Positions 6,643 to 7,772 of a DNA stretch of 7,772 bases are shown here, piece by piece. Source of the DNA: Kiritimatiellia bacterium (GTDB taxonomy: Bacteria; Verrucomicrobiota; Kiritimatiellia; RFP12; DVOR01); assembly GCA_017457555.1 (NCBI GenBank), contig JAFTHG010000306.1, forward strand, positions 1 to 7,772. The letters run 5' to 3'. Every line of letters starts with the position of its first letter. The stretch's first letter is position 1. Both the position numbers and the translations under genes were made by a program. The notes beneath the pieces were generated by a model. The model ran no database searches, was not told the origin of the DNA, and saw nothing but the letters and a program-made list of their open reading frames with translations.

Positions 6643-6798
6643 ATGTTAGAGTATCTTGATGCTGCTGTGGTTAATGCGCTTCGTTAGATTGTTGGAGGAT
6701 TTGGCTTTGTTTTTGTGCTTGCGTTTTTGATGTGGAAATTTAGTCAAAGACGTCGTGGGATGGGGGCGCTTTTTGTAGATACGACTTCCACACAATAA
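6643..6798 (+). pseudogene. Small single-span membrane protein frame with an in-frame TAG
   Basis: ATG 6643 has AGGA nine bases upstream (6630-6633). It starts MLEYLDAAVVNALR, then a TAG at 6685-6687, then continues IVGGFGFVFVLAFLMWKFSQRRRGM to a TAA at 6796-6798. The segment after the TAG is a convincing transmembrane helix followed by a basic cytoplasmic anchor, and GGFGFVFVL is a natural continuation of the short amphipathic start. The last codons fall where the transposase remnant begins, so the true 3' end may also have been lost. Most likely it is a decayed small membrane protein. A weaker reading is that the frame is chance hydrophobicity. The region 6545-6642 in front holds only short Trp-rich or meaningless frames and no terminator that I can see. 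Confidence 0.4.
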
Positions 6799-6936
6799 TC
6801 GAATGACATATTTTCGTGAAAAACCTGTCATTGTGACAGCCTCATCAATTAATGCACTTCGCTCCGAGCGGTGTTTTGCACGTGCATATCTTAGCTTCAT
6901 TTTCGTCATATATTCCCTCGTTGTTTTTGCTGTCAT
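6781..6936 (-). pseudogene. Integrase-type (DDE) transposase, N-terminal fragment
   Basis: ATG at 6936 on the minus strand has a strong ribosome site, GAAGGAG (6944-6950 on the plus-strand coordinates), seven bases away. The ~52 codons contain YMTKMKLRYARAKHRSERSA and then LIDEAVTMTGFSRKYVIRLL. This is close to the 'LLDEfcavTGyhRKyaIRLL' helix-turn-helix signature at the N-terminus of integrase-core transposases (often labelled ISNCY or IS481-like). The catalytic DDE domain is absent. The frame continues to a stop at 6646 but with sequence that no longer looks like a transposase and is antisense to the small membrane-protein frame. It is a truncated, inactive remnant of a protein normally around 400 aa or more. 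Confidence 0.7.
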
Positions 6937-7011
6937 GGCGCAGCTCCTTCGGTGCATATTCAAATGACACATAGGAGTAGTCGTGTGACATAAACGAAAC
7001 CTGTCCAGTAT

Positions 7012-7033
7012 ACATAATGATGTCCCATTATGT
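7012..7033. repeat. Inverted repeat near the IS end
   Basis: Eight-base arms ACATAATG (7012-7019) and CATTATGT (7026-7033) surround a six-base loop. It is AT-rich and not followed by a T-run, so it is not a terminator. Its place just outside the transposase start suggests it belongs to the IS terminus, perhaps as a transposase binding site. It could equally be a regulatory site upstream of purD. Confidence 0.5.
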
Positions 7034-7079
7034 TAAATGAATAATCCTGTCTTTTATGTAGGGAAAGTGCAGGGGTTTT

Positions 7080-7088
7080 TGATAGAAT
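7080..7088 (+). promoter_or_regulatory. Extended -10 element of purD
   Basis: TGATAGAAT fits the extended -10 pattern TGnTAnAAT, with hexamer TAGAAT at 7083-7088. No good -35 box is found 16-18 bp upstream, which an extended -10 can tolerate. The hexamer ends seven bases before the purD ATG, so transcription would begin at or within a base or two of the start codon. Confidence 0.5.
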
Positions 7089-7095
7089 AGTGGGT

Positions 7096-7772
7096 ATGAA
7101 AATTCTCGTTATCGGTAATGGTGGGCGTGAACACGCTTTGGTTTGGAAGATTGCTCAAGATGCGAGCTCTCCTGAGATTTTTTGTGCTCCTGGAAATGCC
7201 GGCACGGCGTCGCTTGCGACGAATTTGCTGATTGGCGCAGAGGATGTGCCGTCAATCGTTGCGTGGGCGCAGGAGAATCGGCCTGATTTGGTGGTCGTTG
7301 GTCCGGAAGCACCGCTCTGCCTGGGTGTGACGGATGCCTTGGAAGCGATTGGCCTTAAGGTGTTTGGTCCGTGTGAAGCGGCTGCTCGGTTGGAGGGGAG
7401 CAAGGCGTTCTCAAAGGATGTCATGGAGAAGGCGGGTGTCCCAACAGCCCGTTTTCGTGTGTACACGGATTCTGAGACGGCGATTGCGGAATTGGAAGAT
7501 TTTGGATTTCCGGTGGTGATTAAGGCTGATGGTCTTGCCGCAGGTAAAGGCGTAGTTATTGCTCAGACGCAGGATGAAGCCGAGACAGCCTTGAAGGATA
7601 TGTTGGATGGGGGCCGTTTCGGTGCTGCGGGCGCTGAAGTGGTGGTGGAAGAGTTTCTGGATGGCGAGGAAGCGTCTGTTTTTGCCCTTTGTGATGGCGA
7701 ACATGTGGTGCTCTTGCCGGCGGCTCAGGACCACAAACGTGTCTTTGATAATGATGAGGGGCCGAATACCGG
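7096..7772 (+). CDS. purD: Phosphoribosylamine-glycine ligase (GAR synthetase), 5' part
   Basis: This is the second step of de novo purine synthesis: ATP-dependent joining of glycine to 5-phosphoribosylamine in the cytoplasm, by an ATP-grasp enzyme. The first ~225 residues are present and the gene runs off the window (the full enzyme is usually about 420-430 aa). Diagnostic motifs in order are MKILVIGNGGREHAL, APGNAGT, PDLVVVGPEAPL, the ATP-grasp entry LEGSKAFSKDVM, the nucleotide-binding VVIKADGLAAGKGVVI, VVEEFLDGEEASVFAL and LPAAQDHKR...GPNTG at the window edge. The start is fixed by the conserved MKILVIG N-terminus. No Shine-Dalgarno sequence stands at a useful distance, and the -10 element is immediately upstream, which suggests a leaderless transcript. 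It is separate from the envelope operon. Confidence 0.97.
   Translation, partial: MKILVIGNGGREHALVWKIAQDASSPEIFCAPGNAGTASLATNLLIGAEDVPSIVAWAQENRPDLVVVGPEAPLCLGVTDALEAIGLKVFGPCEAAARLEGSKAFSKDVMEKAGVPTARFRVYTDSETAIAELEDFGFPVVIKADGLAAGKGVVIAQTQDEAETALKDMLDGGRFGAAGAEVVVEEFLDGEEASVFALCDGEHVVLLPAAQDHKRVFDNDEGPNT

Larger units (their letters stand above)
6781..7035 (-). mobile_element. Insertion-sequence remnant (one end plus transposase 5' part)
   Basis: The minus-strand transposase start at 6936 is preceded by ~100 bp of non-coding sequence that would be the IS end. This end carries an inverted repeat ACATAATG-ATGTCC-CATTATGT (7012-7033) and several TGTCC/TGACA-type words, as is common in IS termini. 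The other end and most of the transposase are missing: homology ceases at about 6781 where host-like sequence takes over. I could not find a matching terminal repeat or a target-site duplication, so the outer boundary (~7035) is approximate. Confidence 0.55.

Overview
The window looks like chromosome of a Gram-negative bacterium. It encodes a lipobox lipoprotein, several Sec-exported envelope proteins and CsgG-type sequence, together with an ordinary purD. Base composition is moderate, and the standard genetic code reads well throughout. A member of the Verrucomicrobiota, Kiritimatiellota or Lentisphaerota would fit the style of these envelope proteins, but that is an impression and nothing here proves it.

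Region 1 (1-401) is non-coding and GC-rich. It holds two copies of a ~93-bp element 155 bp apart. The first copy contains a long, nearly complete hairpin, and several smaller hairpins follow. Region 2 (402-6544) is one co-directional envelope operon. It begins at a near-consensus promoter whose spacer contains seven consecutive Gs. The gene order is: a CsgG/LpoB-like lipoprotein; a CsgG-family gene broken in the middle; two paralogous secreted proteins of 395 and 461 aa, each built from an internally duplicated module that resembles LPP20/FlgT-N domains; and a small exported protein that overlaps the 461-aa gene by 11 nt. Gaps are short (14, 19 and 34 nt), so the set was probably co-transcribed. 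The shared fold types suggest one outer-membrane or periplasmic assembly, possibly a CsgG-like pore or anchor with partner proteins. Its substrate cannot be read from the sequence.

The most unusual event is at about 1767-2887. The middle of the CsgG-family gene is replaced by about 1.1 kb of foreign sequence on the opposite strand. This insert encodes an internal piece, with neither its own start nor stop, of what looks like a large phage or plasmid polyvalent protein with an LPD3-like domain. It is either a real replacement that inactivates the gene or an assembly chimera.

Region 3 (6545-7095) is a decayed junction. It holds a small membrane-protein reading frame with an in-frame TAG, then the first ~52 codons of an integrase-type transposase on the minus strand, then the probable outer end of that insertion sequence. 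Region 4 (7096-7772) is the 5' part of purD, running off the window. It has an extended -10 element so close to its start codon that its mRNA may be leaderless.
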